This document shows positions 1-9,600 of a DNA stretch of 64,000 nucleotides, piece by piece. The position numbers and the translations under genes are program-made. This stretch comes from an uncultured Prevotella sp. (GTDB lineage: Bacteria > Bacteroidota > Bacteroidia > Bacteroidales > Bacteroidaceae). The stretch is from the NCBI GenBank assembly GCA_902800365.1, contig CADCEF010000005.1, positions 27,065-91,064 on the forward strand, written 5' to 3'. The notes below the pieces were generated by a model. That model had not been told where the DNA came from, ran no database searches, and saw nothing but the letters and a program-made list of their open reading frames with translations. Each line of letters opens with the position of its first letter. Position 1 is the stretch's first letter.

Positions 1-211
1 TGCCAACAGGACGTTCTTCGTCATCTACAAGTTCAATATAGCCATCAGTATTAGCAGACTTGTCGTGACATTCAACTTTATGAGCAATGGCTTGAGTATG
101 TCTAAAAAGTCCTCGAATACACCAATTTCCGTCTTCATCAAGACGGTCATTGGGGTCTGTTACCTTTCTTGGTTTGAAATACGTGTCTTCTGCCATTTTT
201 TCTGTCTTCAT
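1..211 (-). CDS. DUF4365-like protein, 3' end outside window
   Basis: Only the first 70 or so codons lie in the window. The reading frame starts at the ATG whose A is base 211, directly abutting the TGA of the TIR gene (TGAATG), so the two are probably translationally coupled; a second in-frame ATG lies at 196. The visible part ends with TDGYIELVDDERPVG, which resembles the D-G-x-IE-x-VD core of DUF4365, a family thought to have a nuclease-like fold and often found in defence loci. The family call rests on this short match and is tentative. It is the last visible gene of the defence island. Confidence 0.5.
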   Translation of the reverse strand, partial: MKTEKMAEDTYFKPRKVTDPNDRLDEDGNWCIRGLFRHTQAIAHKVECHDKSANTDGYIELVDDEERPVG

Positions 212-985
212 TCAAAAGTGGTTACACACTAATTCTACAAAATCATCTTTTTGTTTATTGTAGTTCTTCCAATCAGGTTCCAAATCATAACAATTACATA
301 ACTCTTCATATAATTCGTCCAATTTAGATTTGTCTATAATGTCAGCTGCTTGCTTTACAACATTAAGAAAGCCTATTTCTTTAAATTCTATATTGGGAAA
401 CTTAAATGGCAATCTCCTCTTCCCTTCTATTGCCCATGCTGCTCCCATTTCATTTTGACAGACTTCGCTTTTCCTATAATTATCTGAAATCATACACAGA
501 ATGTAATCACATCTTTTCATGTTTTTGATTATCTCATTTCTGAAATCATCACCAGTACGAATTGCAGTATGATCTAGGGTGCAAAAGATATCGGCTCTTT
601 TAAAACCACAACCAAGCATCAGTATTTTTTCTATAAATCCATCAATTATAACTTCATCTTCCGATGAATGACTAATGAATATTTTCCTGACAGAATCATT
701 GGGCTTTTCCAGATATATAACATAATTAAGAAGTTCATCTATAGCACTTTGATGAATAACAGGCATTCTGTCATATTGAAGAGTATGCTCTTTTATCTTT
801 GTTGCTATATATGGATATTTCTCAGAAATAGTGTCACATAATGATAAAAGCAATCCTTCAAAAGACTTATTCGCACCAACAACAAAGAATAATGACCGAT
901 TTGCCACCATTTGCTGGAAGTATTTTACATACTTATCAGAGAAACTTTTACACTCTATCGCCAATTGGTATATTTTATTACCCAT
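212..985 (-). CDS. TIR-domain protein, probable defence effector
   Basis: This 257-aa protein has an N-terminal helical region (about 1-95) of unknown function and a TIR domain from about residue 100. The domain opens with KIFISHSSED and includes YILCMISDNYRKSEVCQNE, where Glu179 sits at the position of the catalytic Glu of NAD-cleaving TIR domains. Bacterial TIR effectors deplete NAD or make cyclic ADP-ribose signals on infection; which this one does cannot be read from sequence. A candidate -7 box (CAAATATA on the plus strand, 1071-1078) lies 86 bases upstream without a clear -33 box, and the 110-bp spacer to the AIPR gene allows separate transcription. The stop abuts the start of the next gene. 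Confidence 0.8.
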   Translation of the reverse strand: MGNKIYQLAIECKSFSDKYVKYFQQMVANRSLFFVVGANKSFEGLLLSLCDTISEKYPYIATKIKEHTLQYDRMPVIHQSAIDELLNYVIYLEKPNDSVRKIFISHSSEDEVIIDGFIEKILMLGCGFKRADIFCTLDHTAIRTGDDFRNEIIKNMKRCDYILCMISDNYRKSEVCQNEMGAAWAIEGKRRLPFKFPNIEFKEIGFLNVVKQAADIIDKSKLDELYEELCNCYDLEPDWKNYNKQKDDFVELVCNHF

Positions 986-1095
986 GAATCCTAATTACTT
1001 TATTCAGATTGTATTTTTCTGTCAATAATTATACAGTTAATACTAAATTTGTCATCATATCGAATAATTACAAATATAAGTTAACTCTTTGCTCT

Positions 1096-3153
1096 TTAGT
1101 TTGAGGGGCTCTTTTTTGAACGAGCCTCTTGCAATTGTTCTTCTGTTACACGTTCCGTGTCATAACATACAATTTGATGATTCTTATCATATACAATTCC
1201 AGCGTGTTGATAATATCGCTTACCAATACGAATTAATTTTCTGATAGCACCACTAACAATATCAATAGAGATATTCAATTCCTTTGCCACAACGATGTGA
1301 ATTCCCGTTGGCCATGGTTGTCTGGGTAATTTCTCGTCAACTTTTGTAAGCAATTCATCAGAAACAAGCAAAGGTTTCATTTGCTCCTTAAAATCTTTTC
1401 TCTTCTTTTTTACTGAAACGTCTTCTACGACAAATTCATTTTTACGATTTAAGATACTTTCATATCCTTCAATACCATAATGTTCTGAAGCTTCTTTTAA
1501 TAAAGTCATAACATATGATCTTTTTATCAATTTTGTTTTGTCATAGCGAAAATTTATAAATTGGCACGTTTCTAATATCTCTTTTGGAGTAAGTCTTGTA
1601 TTGTCAAAAGATAGTAAGTCTTGTTTGCTAAAATTAAAAATTCCAAGGAGACGACTTATTGTAACAAAAGCAGTCAACATTCTTGATCTTTTCAGCATTT
1701 TTGTTGCTTTTAGGTGCAATTCCTTTGACAAATATTCAGGTATTACATCATCTATTGTTTTCAAGATAAAAGCAATTTTTGGCCAAATTAATAAAGAATC
1801 TGATGAGTTATATATTGAATCATACTTTTTCTCATCTTTGAAATACTTTTGTTTAAAATTAGCTGCTCTCTCAGGTACTTTCAAAACTAGACAGATATAC
1901 CCCGCAGCAAGATACATCATATCAACAATCTTATTATCTTCTATTTCTTGATTTGCATAGCAATTCTTTCTACGTTCATAATAATAACCATGTTGTTTCA
2001 AAACATCTTCTATATCTCTTTGTATTTTGTCAGTAGCGAAAAGAGAAGCAACCTCAACTGCAGTTTGATTATTTGTCGAACGGATAATACTGTCACGAAT
2101 GGCAGAGTCATTTTGTGTTATGATTTTAATCATTACACATCTGTCATCATGTTGAGACTGCGACTCAGTGAAATATCTATAAATTGAATGAGAGGTTTGC
2201 AGGCCATTGACTATTTGAATATTCTGTACTCTCAGTTTGGTTCCTATATCAACAGCGGATGTTGCCAAAAATGTAATTCCATTATTAAGCCACCAGAAAT
2301 CAATGTTTTGATTATGTTCAAGAGACGCCATTATATCTAAATTAACTAGATTATTCCCCATATAATCTCGGACATTAGAATCAAACAAATATGTTCTTAA
2401 TTTCCCAGAATCATCTTTAATAAAATTATAATAGTCGATGAGATTACATAGGAGGACACTACATTGCTCCTTATGAGATATAACGCCCTTATAAGGGAGA
2501 GTTAATTCGTATTCAGGTTTTTTCCTATATAAAGAAAGGACTTCTGAGCTTCCATAAAAATAGTATTCTACATTACACTCGCTAAACAAATCACTAAGCG
2601 AATTTTTTAGGTATTCTGTTCTTGCTATGATATTTTCTCCTACGCTATTACTGTCTCCCCTTGACGCATAAAAGAACTTAAAGGATAAACTAGACAACGA
2701 AGATGCTGTATTCATATAAGCCTCAACAAATAATTTCCTCTTTTGGAGTAAGTCTTCATTGTATGATGACTTGAAATCTGATGTTTCTAATGACAAATCA
2801 AATATTTCTCCAACCGTCGCACACTCGTTGTTAACAACATCTTGCATAAATGTGTCATGATGCTTACATGTTATCACATATACAGTAATTTCTGCATGCC
2901 GTTTTGGCCACATAAAATCTGTAATGTCTGTTAGCAGATTCCCATTAACAAATATATAGAAAGAGTCTATGCCACCATCATCTTTACCGTCTATTATTCC
3001 AGAAAGTATTTCATCTCTTGACAAATCCAAATCTTTTAGTATTTGTTCATTTGCTAAAAGCTCAAAAACTTCTCCCTTATCTTTAGAAGGATTATTTTGA
3101 TCAATTCTCTCTTTAATAATATGATCAATAATTACAATATCATTCTTTGCCAT
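1096..3153 (-). CDS. AIPR-family abortive infection protein
   Basis: A 685-aa protein with the AIPR (abortive infection phage resistance) signature: NVRDYMG near 260-266, NNGITF at 290-295 and QIVNGLQTS at 313-321. The N-terminus carries DDGGIDSFYIFVNG (about 58-71) and ITCKHHD (94-100), resembling the D...(Q/C)xK core of a PD-(D/E)XK nuclease. AIPR proteins accompany restriction-modification systems and are thought to act as accessory or suicidal nucleases, but the mechanism is not settled. The gene lies 75 bases after the 213-aa gene on the same strand. Codon use is strongly AT-rich, like its defence neighbours and unlike the core genes from 14600 on. Confidence 0.82.
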   Translation of the reverse strand: MAKNDIVIIDHIIKERIDQNNPSKDKGEVFELLANEQILKDLDLSRDEILSGIIDGKDDGGIDSFYIFVNGNLLTDITDFMWPKRHAEITVYVITCKHHDTFMQDVVNNECATVGEIFDLSLETSDFKSSYNEDLLQKRKLFVEAYMNTASSLSSLSFKFFYASRGDSNSVGENIIARTEYLKNSLSDLFSECNVEYYFYGSSEVLSLYRKKPEYELTLPYKGVISHKEQCSVLLCNLIDYYNFIKDDSGKLRTYLFDSNVRDYMGNNLVNLDIMASLEHNQNIDFWWLNNGITFLATSAVDIGTKLRVQNIQIVNGLQTSHSIYRYFTESQSQHDDRCVMIKIITQNDSAIRDSIIRSTNNQTAVEVASLFATDKIQRDIEDVLKQHGYYYERRKNCYANQEIEDNKIVDMMYLAAGYICLVLKVPERAANFKQKYFKDEKKYDSIYNSSDSLLIWPKIAFILKTIDDVIPEYLSKELHLKATKMLKRSRMLTAFVTISRLLGIFNFSKQDLLSFDNTRLTPKEILETCQFINFRYDKTKLIKRSYVMTLLKEASEHYGIEGYESILNRKNEFVVEDVSVKKKRKDFKEQMKPLLVSDELLTKVDEKLPRQPWPTGIHIVVAKELNISIDIVSGAIRKLIRIGKRYYQHAGIVYDKNHQIVCYDTERVTEEQLQEARSKKSPSN

Positions 3154-3228
3154 AGGATTTATAATTATGTTATAGTCTTCTTTATTACTCTTGATAGTTC
3201 TATTAGGGACAAAATTAAGGAGTTGATT

Positions 3229-3870
3229 TCATTTCACGACATCAATTTTCCACCCCATTTTAAGGGCTGTATTAATTTTGTCTAACATTTTCTTTTTATC
3301 CTTGGTGCTACTATGAGTGAGAACAAAAAGACCTGGTGCGGCTTCACGTTGGGCATGCCCGTATTTCTTATCTTTAGTTGTAGCCACGATGTTTACGCGA
3401 CAGAACTTTAGCCCAAGTTCTCTTACTTTTACTAATCCCGCTTCAACAATGGCAGAAGTAAACGTCGTTGCCGCATCATGTTCCTGCAAGATGGTACCAT
3501 CTTTCCGATAGATACATAAGCCTGTTTTGGGCGCAATCTTTAAGGCACGATTTTTGCGAGGTCCAAACTCCTTGTGTTCGACTTCGGGATCGGCTTCCAG
3601 TTTCTTGGCATCTATCAATTGAGTGATATTTGTCTTACGAGACAATGCTACGCTGATAGGCATTCCGGGGTGATAGTCAACCACCAGAACTAAATCTCGT
3701 TGAACCTGTTTCAACGCTGGTTCAATGGTCTCTGTTACTACAGGAAGAATTTCTTTCTTGATAATGTCTTCTTCCAGTTCACTTACCTGTCTCTCCAAAT
3801 CATCATTCAGAGAGAGACCTTCCTTTCGCAATGTTTCCATTGCTTTGTATAAATCGCCGAGTCGTGACAT
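3229..3870 (-). CDS. 213-aa protein of unrecognised family, defence cassette
   Basis: I cannot name this family with confidence. Residues 1-55 are a charged, probably coiled-coil helix. Residues 60-213 look globular, with DGTILQEHDAATTFTSAI, then VKVRELGLKFCRVNIV and a basic C-terminal stretch GLFVLTHSSTKDKKK followed by a predicted helix and strand. Similar C-terminal patterns occur in small proteins near restriction systems (from memory, not searched). There is no signal peptide or membrane segment. It starts 9 bases after the stop of the 166-aa membrane protein, so the two are co-transcribed and perhaps act together. Base composition is less AT-rich than that of its neighbours, which hints at a different origin. 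Confidence 0.7.
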   Translation of the reverse strand: MSRLGDLYKAMETLRKEGLSLNDDLERQVSELEEDIIKKEILPVVTETIEPALKQVQRDLVLVVDYHPGMPISVALSRKTNITQLIDAKKLEADPEVEHKEFGPRKNRALKIAPKTGLCIYRKDGTILQEHDAATTFTSAIVEAGLVKVRELGLKFCRVNIVATTKDKKYGHAQREAAPGLFVLTHSSTKDKKKMLDKINTALKMGWKIDVVK

Positions 3871-3879
3871 AATCCTCTA

Positions 3880-4380
3880 TTATTTGTTATAGATGTCCCT
3901 TATTTTCTGTTTGGCATAGTCATGGGTATTCCCAGTAAGTTCTACTTGAGCTCCACTATAAAAATCAGTGATGTCAAAGTATATGTCTTTTTTCTTATCA
4001 TCTTTATATATAGGTAATATGTCAAAAGTTAATATTTTTCCATCGCCAGTGGTTATCTGGTCTAACAACTGCATATTATTCTCATATCCAGGATAAAACT
4101 TGTTTAACCACTCTTTTTCAGCATGTACTCCCAAAGTATGGGTTGTAGCATGTATTTTAACGACATCAAAGTCCTGACTTCTTAGCTTTACATCAAATGT
4201 TATTTTTTCATCGGCATATTCGCTAACAAACTCCTTTTTTCGATTGATAAAGGAAGTAAGTACTTTTATTCCATCTCTTACTTGCGGTATTGCCATAAGA
4301 ACTATTGCAACTATCACTATTATAGCGATAATCCAATTATTCAGCAACACGTTAACTAAATAATCATATCTGGTTTCCAT
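3880..4380 (-). CDS. Single-pass membrane protein of unknown function
   Basis: A 166-aa protein with one clear hydrophobic segment at about residues 15-31 (WIIAIIVIVAIVLMAIP), then a basic stretch and a soluble domain of about 115 residues rich in beta-prone segments. No catalytic motif is seen. The gene lies 11 bases after the PIN-like membrane protein gene and 9 bases before the 213-aa gene, so it belongs to the same transcript. Two successive membrane proteins in a DNA-targeting cassette suggest a membrane-located partner for the PIN-like protein, which is an inference from gene order only. Confidence 0.7.
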   Translation of the reverse strand: METRYDYLVNVLLNNWIIAIIVIVAIVLMAIPQVRDGIKVLTSFINRKKEFVSEYADEKITFDVKLRSQDFDVVKIHATTHTLGVHAEKEWLNKFYPGYENNMQLLDQITTGDGKILTFDILPIYKDDKKKDIYFDITDFYSGAQVELTGNTHDYAKQKIRDIYNK

Positions 4381-4391
4381 ATTATCGTAAT

Positions 4392-6653
4392 TTAATCTTT
4401 AAATTTTCTATTAGAATTATTTAATTTAAGTTCGTCTTCTATAGACTTTATTTCGTCATTATAACGAGTCAAATCATCTTGAAGCATTGTATACTTAGTA
4501 TTTTCTTCTTTCTCCAACCATTTCTTTGAAGCAAGTTCTCTTCTCCTATTTATAGAATCTAAACTATCATAATGATGCCCAATTCCAAATAGAATAGCTC
4601 CAACCGATCCCAAGATTAAACTTAATGTGTTTTTATCTCCGTTTAAGGATGTACTCAACACATTTGATGAATATGATAATATCCACAGAATAACAATACA
4701 AACAATAGAAATACCTCCTAACGTATAGAAAAGTTTGGGTTGCCAATTGCAAAAAGCTTTCTCCAATGATTTTTCGTATGGTAATATATCTGCTTTTGCG
4801 TGATCTATGAGTTTTTTTAATTCGTCCCTCCTTTGGTATAATGAGTTTATCCTTTCTGCTTTTTGCTTGGCAGTAGATTCTTTTTGTTTTTCTTCTTCAA
4901 TCCGTTTACGCTCATTTTCTTTGTTTTCTAATTCACAAGAAAGTCTATCTCTATCCTTAGTTATAATATCTATTTCTTTTTGTTTCTTCTCATTCTCATT
5001 TGTCAGCAACTCAACTTTTTCTGCCTTATTTTTAATCTCTTCATCTTTTGATGCTATGTTTTTATTTAACATTGCATTCTCATCACGAACCTTAGCAACT
5101 TCTTTATTGTATGCAAGATTATCAGCAGCCACAGCATCTCTTATAAGTTTTCCAAATTCCCCTTCTACAAGTTCATCTGGATCCACTTCAACCGCTTGAA
5201 TAACATGCTTTGCACGACTATATAGTTTCTTTATGAAATCTTTATATACATCGGCATTGAAATCACTCTTTGTCTTATTGTAGAGACGCGATACCTCTGC
5301 AATCTTATTGCGGACTCTTGTGCTATGTAAATCAAGGCATCGTGCCATTGTCTCTGTAAGCAAACACCCAGAAATATCTACAGGCTTTGTATTATGCATC
5401 CATAGTTCAAGAATGACCTTGCCCGTTGATTTCATATAATCTACTGTGGGATGCATCGTCTTACAAAACGCTATCAAATCCCTGTTTGCTGTAAGAAAGA
5501 ATACATGATTATCATTGCCCTTTTTCGCTCTTCTTTCCTTGATATAATTATCCATGAAAACATCATGTATCTCCCTATAGTTATCACTACTGTATGAAGT
5601 AGGCCTCTTTGTTCTCGATTCCCCTAAAAGTCTTATAACTTTTTTCCCCTGATAATTCTGTATTATCTTTTGTTTTTCTGAAGGGCTCATTTGAGGAAAA
5701 ACATTGATGCCATTCTTCTCAACCTCTGTTGGCAATGTTAGACGTATTTGCGCCAATTCATTTGCCTCAAGTTTTCGTCTTTCACATGCAGAGGCAATAT
5801 CTGTTAAGGGATTGGGGCCGTTTTGTTCAACAGACTGCAAAATATATGATATTTCATCTATTGTCATCGGGCTTACACGCAATATGCCTCCTGCAGCATT
5901 TATAATATCGCAAACCTCCTGTGAATATGTTTCACGTTGAGGCGTTGATAGTTTCAACACTCCCATGACAATAGATGTATCAAGGAAATACTCGGCTTTT
6001 ATTCCATCCTCAGTTTCTTCTACATGTGGTTTGTCACTTTTCAGGAAACCTGCGATTACAGACCCCCAAAACAACTGATTTGCAACTTGATATAAATCCT
6101 TTTCATAATCATTTAGATATTGCAAAAAGAAAACCATTGTTGCATACCTTTCATCGACTTTAGAAGTGTCTTGTTCTTCAAAATATCCTAATATGTCGTC
6201 TGTATTATCAGAAATGAACTGAATGAAGGAAATCCCATCATCCGTTGAGCCTTCTCGTTCTAAAAACTCTTTATATTTGGCTTCTAAAATACTAATTTTA
6301 TCAGAGAAAGCTCTTTCTCGCTCATTAATACTCTCCTCGTCACTATCATATGATGCACTTTGAATCTGGAATGTATCACCATTTTCATACACATTCAATT
6401 TGATATTCCCCCATCTTTGAGCATCTATTTTTAATATTGACTTAGATATAACTATATGTGGAATAGCTATACCAAATTTATCTACGATAAAATTGTGTAT
6501 TTCATCAGCACTACAATACGGATGGCTTTCTTCGCGTTTAGAAAAGATGAAGGTTAAAGCATATTTTATAATAGGGAAATATATATCCGAATACAATCCA
6601 TGATTGCTATTCGAATAAAGTGCAGAAATTAGCGCATAATTAGTTCTTTCCAT
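4392..6653 (-). CDS. PIN-like nuclease/coiled-coil/two-helix membrane protein
   Basis: A 753-aa protein with unusual architecture. Residues 1-200 are helical with no recognised fold. Residues 220-400 have the spaced acidic pattern of a PIN-like ribonuclease: YFLDTSIVMGVL (Asp225), SPMTIDEISYIL (Glu267) and FFLTANRDLIAF (Asp392). Residues 515-615 form a long charged coiled coil, followed by hydrophobic segments at about 642-660 and 677-692 and a second short coiled coil. The PIN assignment is by motif only. It lies 13 bases after the methylase gene in the same direction. A nuclease tethered to the membrane by its C-terminus next to a methylase/helicase pair would be consistent with an RNA-cleaving suicide effector, but this is inference. 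Confidence 0.72.
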   Translation of the reverse strand: MERTNYALISALYSNSNHGLYSDIYFPIIKYALTFIFSKREESHPYCSADEIHNFIVDKFGIAIPHIVISKSILKIDAQRWGNIKLNVYENGDTFQIQSASYDSDEESINERERAFSDKISILEAKYKEFLEREGSTDDGISFIQFISDNTDDILGYFEEQDTSKVDERYATMVFFLQYLNDYEKDLYQVANQLFWGSVIAGFLKSDKPHVEETEDGIKAEYFLDTSIVMGVLKLSTPQRETYSQEVCDIINAAGGILRVSPMTIDEISYILQSVEQNGPNPLTDIASACERRKLEANELAQIRLTLPTEVEKNGINVFPQMSPSEKQKIIQNYQGKKVIRLLGESRTKRPTSYSSDNYREIHDVFMDNYIKERRAKKGNDNHVFFLTANRDLIAFCKTMHPTVDYMKSTGKVILELWMHNTKPVDISGCLLTETMARCLDLHSTRVRNKIAEVSRLYNKTKSDFNADVYKDFIKKLYSRAKHVIQAVEVDPDELVEGEFGKLIRDAVAADNLAYNKEVAKVRDENAMLNKNIASKDEEIKNKAEKVELLTNENEKKQKEIDIITKDRDRLSCELENKENERKRIEEEKQKESTAKQKAERINSLYQRRDELKKLIDHAKADILPYEKSLEKAFCNWQPKLFYTLGGISIVCIVILWILSYSSNVLSTSLNGDKNTLSLILGSVGAILFGIGHHYDSLDSINRRRELASKKWLEKEENTKYTMLQDDLTRYNDEIKSIEDELKLNNSNRKFKD

Positions 6654-6666
6654 AATATTATGATAC

Positions 6667-9600
6667 TTATTTGTTTAACTTCTCATATTCCTCTCGTGTG
6701 ATAGGAGTCTTTGGGTCAACGATGAGGACTTCATCGTAGGTCAGGCCATAAAGACGATAGACCTTATTGTCTATCTCGTTTTCCAATGAGCTTGTGTCTG
6801 CCTGTGGATTCTCTTCTTTGGATATTAGGATTTTGTCTACCAAAGAAATGAATCCCTGTTGTATATTCTGGGAGACATGTTTTATAGGAAGTTCTCCAAC
6901 GCTACGTGCTTGTATCTCAGAAAAAACTTTCTTTGTTGATTTGTGTTCTGTTACATAATAGAAATTCAAAAGTTTTGAGTTAAGAAGGGCGAGAAGATAT
7001 TTTAGTGAAACATATTTCTCTCCTTTTAACGTAACAACAACAATAGTGTTTAAAGCATAATATTGGTTGTTGTCATAGGTGAATATCAAATTTGCAGATA
7101 CTCTTCTAAATAATAGTTTTTCAGGAACTTCGAAAATCGTTTTTGTTTTGCATGAATGAATTCTTTCTAAACAATAATCAAGATACTCCCCAGTCCAAGT
7201 TACTGAATATTTATTTATATTTCTTCCATCTAATAATCTATAGTACTTTCCTGATGGATTATCTCGTTTTACAGATAGTGACTTGTCACCCTTTAATGCA
7301 ATAGCTTGATTTATATTGCATAGATCTTTAAGCTTTATGGAGTCAAGAGCGACCTTGCTATTTAAATTATTTGACTTGAAGCTAAAAGCAAATATAGGTG
7401 ATGTCATAAATTCACTCTTTTGCTTAGTACAATTATAATCAACAGAGTGTACATCACTAATATAATACGATATTTCGTAATCGGGTTGTTTGTGTTTAGA
7501 AACAATAAAGGTAACATTCTCCACTACAGCATTTTCGAATGGCATTTTATCGTAAAACACAACTTTAAGAAGAGATGTCTCTTTAAGTAATAGTTTACGA
7601 GTATCCTTATAGTATTCTTGCGTCAGTATCGTATTGGGAATAATATAAGAAAGAACTCCATTATTAGCCGTAAGTTCAATACCAAGATGAGTGAAATAAA
7701 TAAACGTATTTAGTCTTCCTCCAGAAGTGTTGTATCTCCTTTTTAAGTAGGCTCTATATGCCAATGGGGCAGATTTGTCTTTAGACAATTGATGGTATGG
7801 AGGATTACCTACAATAATATCAAATCCATCTTTAATACTAAACATCCATTCGCTATCAAAGAATGGTGAAGAAGCGTTCTGGTCAAACATATCCCATTCT
7901 GAAAGTTGGCGGGCTTCAATATTACCAATCGCTCCACTTTCTTTCAACATTAGTGTAATTTCATTACGAAGACTTTCAACCTTCTCCTTATATTTACGTT
8001 TTGTTTTTACCGTTTTTGCACCAAATATGCGATGCTTCGCCTCTTTCATTTCCTTTTCTTTTTCGCGGATAGTTTCGGAGTCAAAGAGGTTTGTTTCGCG
8101 TTTCTCTAATCCAACCAAGGTGTTTGCCGCTACAAACTTTGCCTCGAGGTTTGGCAAAGGACGTATGCCGAAGTTGTCAACAGGATTGTTGTTTGTCTTC
8201 TGGTCAACCACCAAGGAAATAAAGAAACGGAGTTTGCTGATTTGGATAGCAATGGGCTGGATATCCACGCCATAGATGCAGTTCTCTATCAGGTAGAGTT
8301 TACGGGCATAGTCGGGGCGATTTATACTCTCGTTGAAACTGCGCTCTATGTCGGCAACGATTTCCGAACGTTCTTCATCCGTGGCGTTGTGATATGCTTC
8401 GGAGGTCTCGCTGATAGCATTATTGAGCGTCATGTCTTTCCATTGCTCGTTGTTGGGGTCAAGCTGCCCTAGAATATGCACCATCTGTTGGAGCATACCC
8501 ATCGGGAAAGCACCAGAACCACAGGCGGGATCGAGCACTTTACACTCATAGAGTGACTGCATAATCTGGCGTTTTTGTTCATCGGTCAGAGTCGGTCCCT
8601 CGTCCGTGTATTGAATCAGTTTTCGATATTCTGGTTCCAAGTCCTCACCTACTGTACGTTTCAGGTGAGCCACCAGGCTTTCATCCACCATATACTGTAC
8701 AATCTCACGGGGCGTATAGAACGATCCTGTCTGCTTGCGGGCAGTTGTCTGCGTCTCTGGGTTGTAGGCTGCCAATAGGTTCTCAAACACTTTTCCCAAT
8801 AGCTCTGGATCGAGTGACACTTCCTTGTCGAAGGGGGTATTCTCTTCAACGGTGAAGTTATAACGCTTCAGGATGTCGATAATACCACGTGCGCTAACCT
8901 TCTTTTTCTTCTTGTCGCCATACCAATCGGAGAGGTCGATGTTTTTGCCCACCTCGTCACCAAAGAACAGAAAATCAGGTATCACCAACTGGTCACTTAT
9001 GGCTTTTCTGTCGGTGAAAGCATCAATATAAATGCCTTTATCCTTATCATCCAAACAGTCGAACAAACCACCATTCAGGAATGGTACATACTTGTTAGCC
9101 AGTTCCACAAACTTGTCGGGATTGATAAACAAATCCTCATGACGCATCAACTTGTTATTGTCATAATCGCCACGACCATTGCGGAAACGACGTTCCGAAA
9201 TGGTATCCTTACCCTCTGGAGTGATAGGACTGTTGAGCATGGCAAAGAAAAGATTTTGCAAAATGCCCTTATAATATTTGCTATCATAACTCTTGCCAAA
9301 CAAATCTACTATGTCATGAGGTGTAAATCCTTCTATAAGTTCAGAGGCTATATATTGCTCGTCGAAGAACTCGTCGGGCACCAAATGACGCTGCTTGAGG
9401 AACCAGACAAAGATGAGTCGGGTTATCAAACGAATCATTGCCTCAGAATTATATTTCTGATTGTCTTCTAATGTTTTCAAGTCGTTGGGGAAACGAACCA
9501 CCATGATGGCCCAAGCATACCAGTCGCTGAGTTCCTGATAGAATGCTTTTGTCAGCACCTCTACAGAGAAACGGTTACGCAAATCCTCCACATTGACAAC

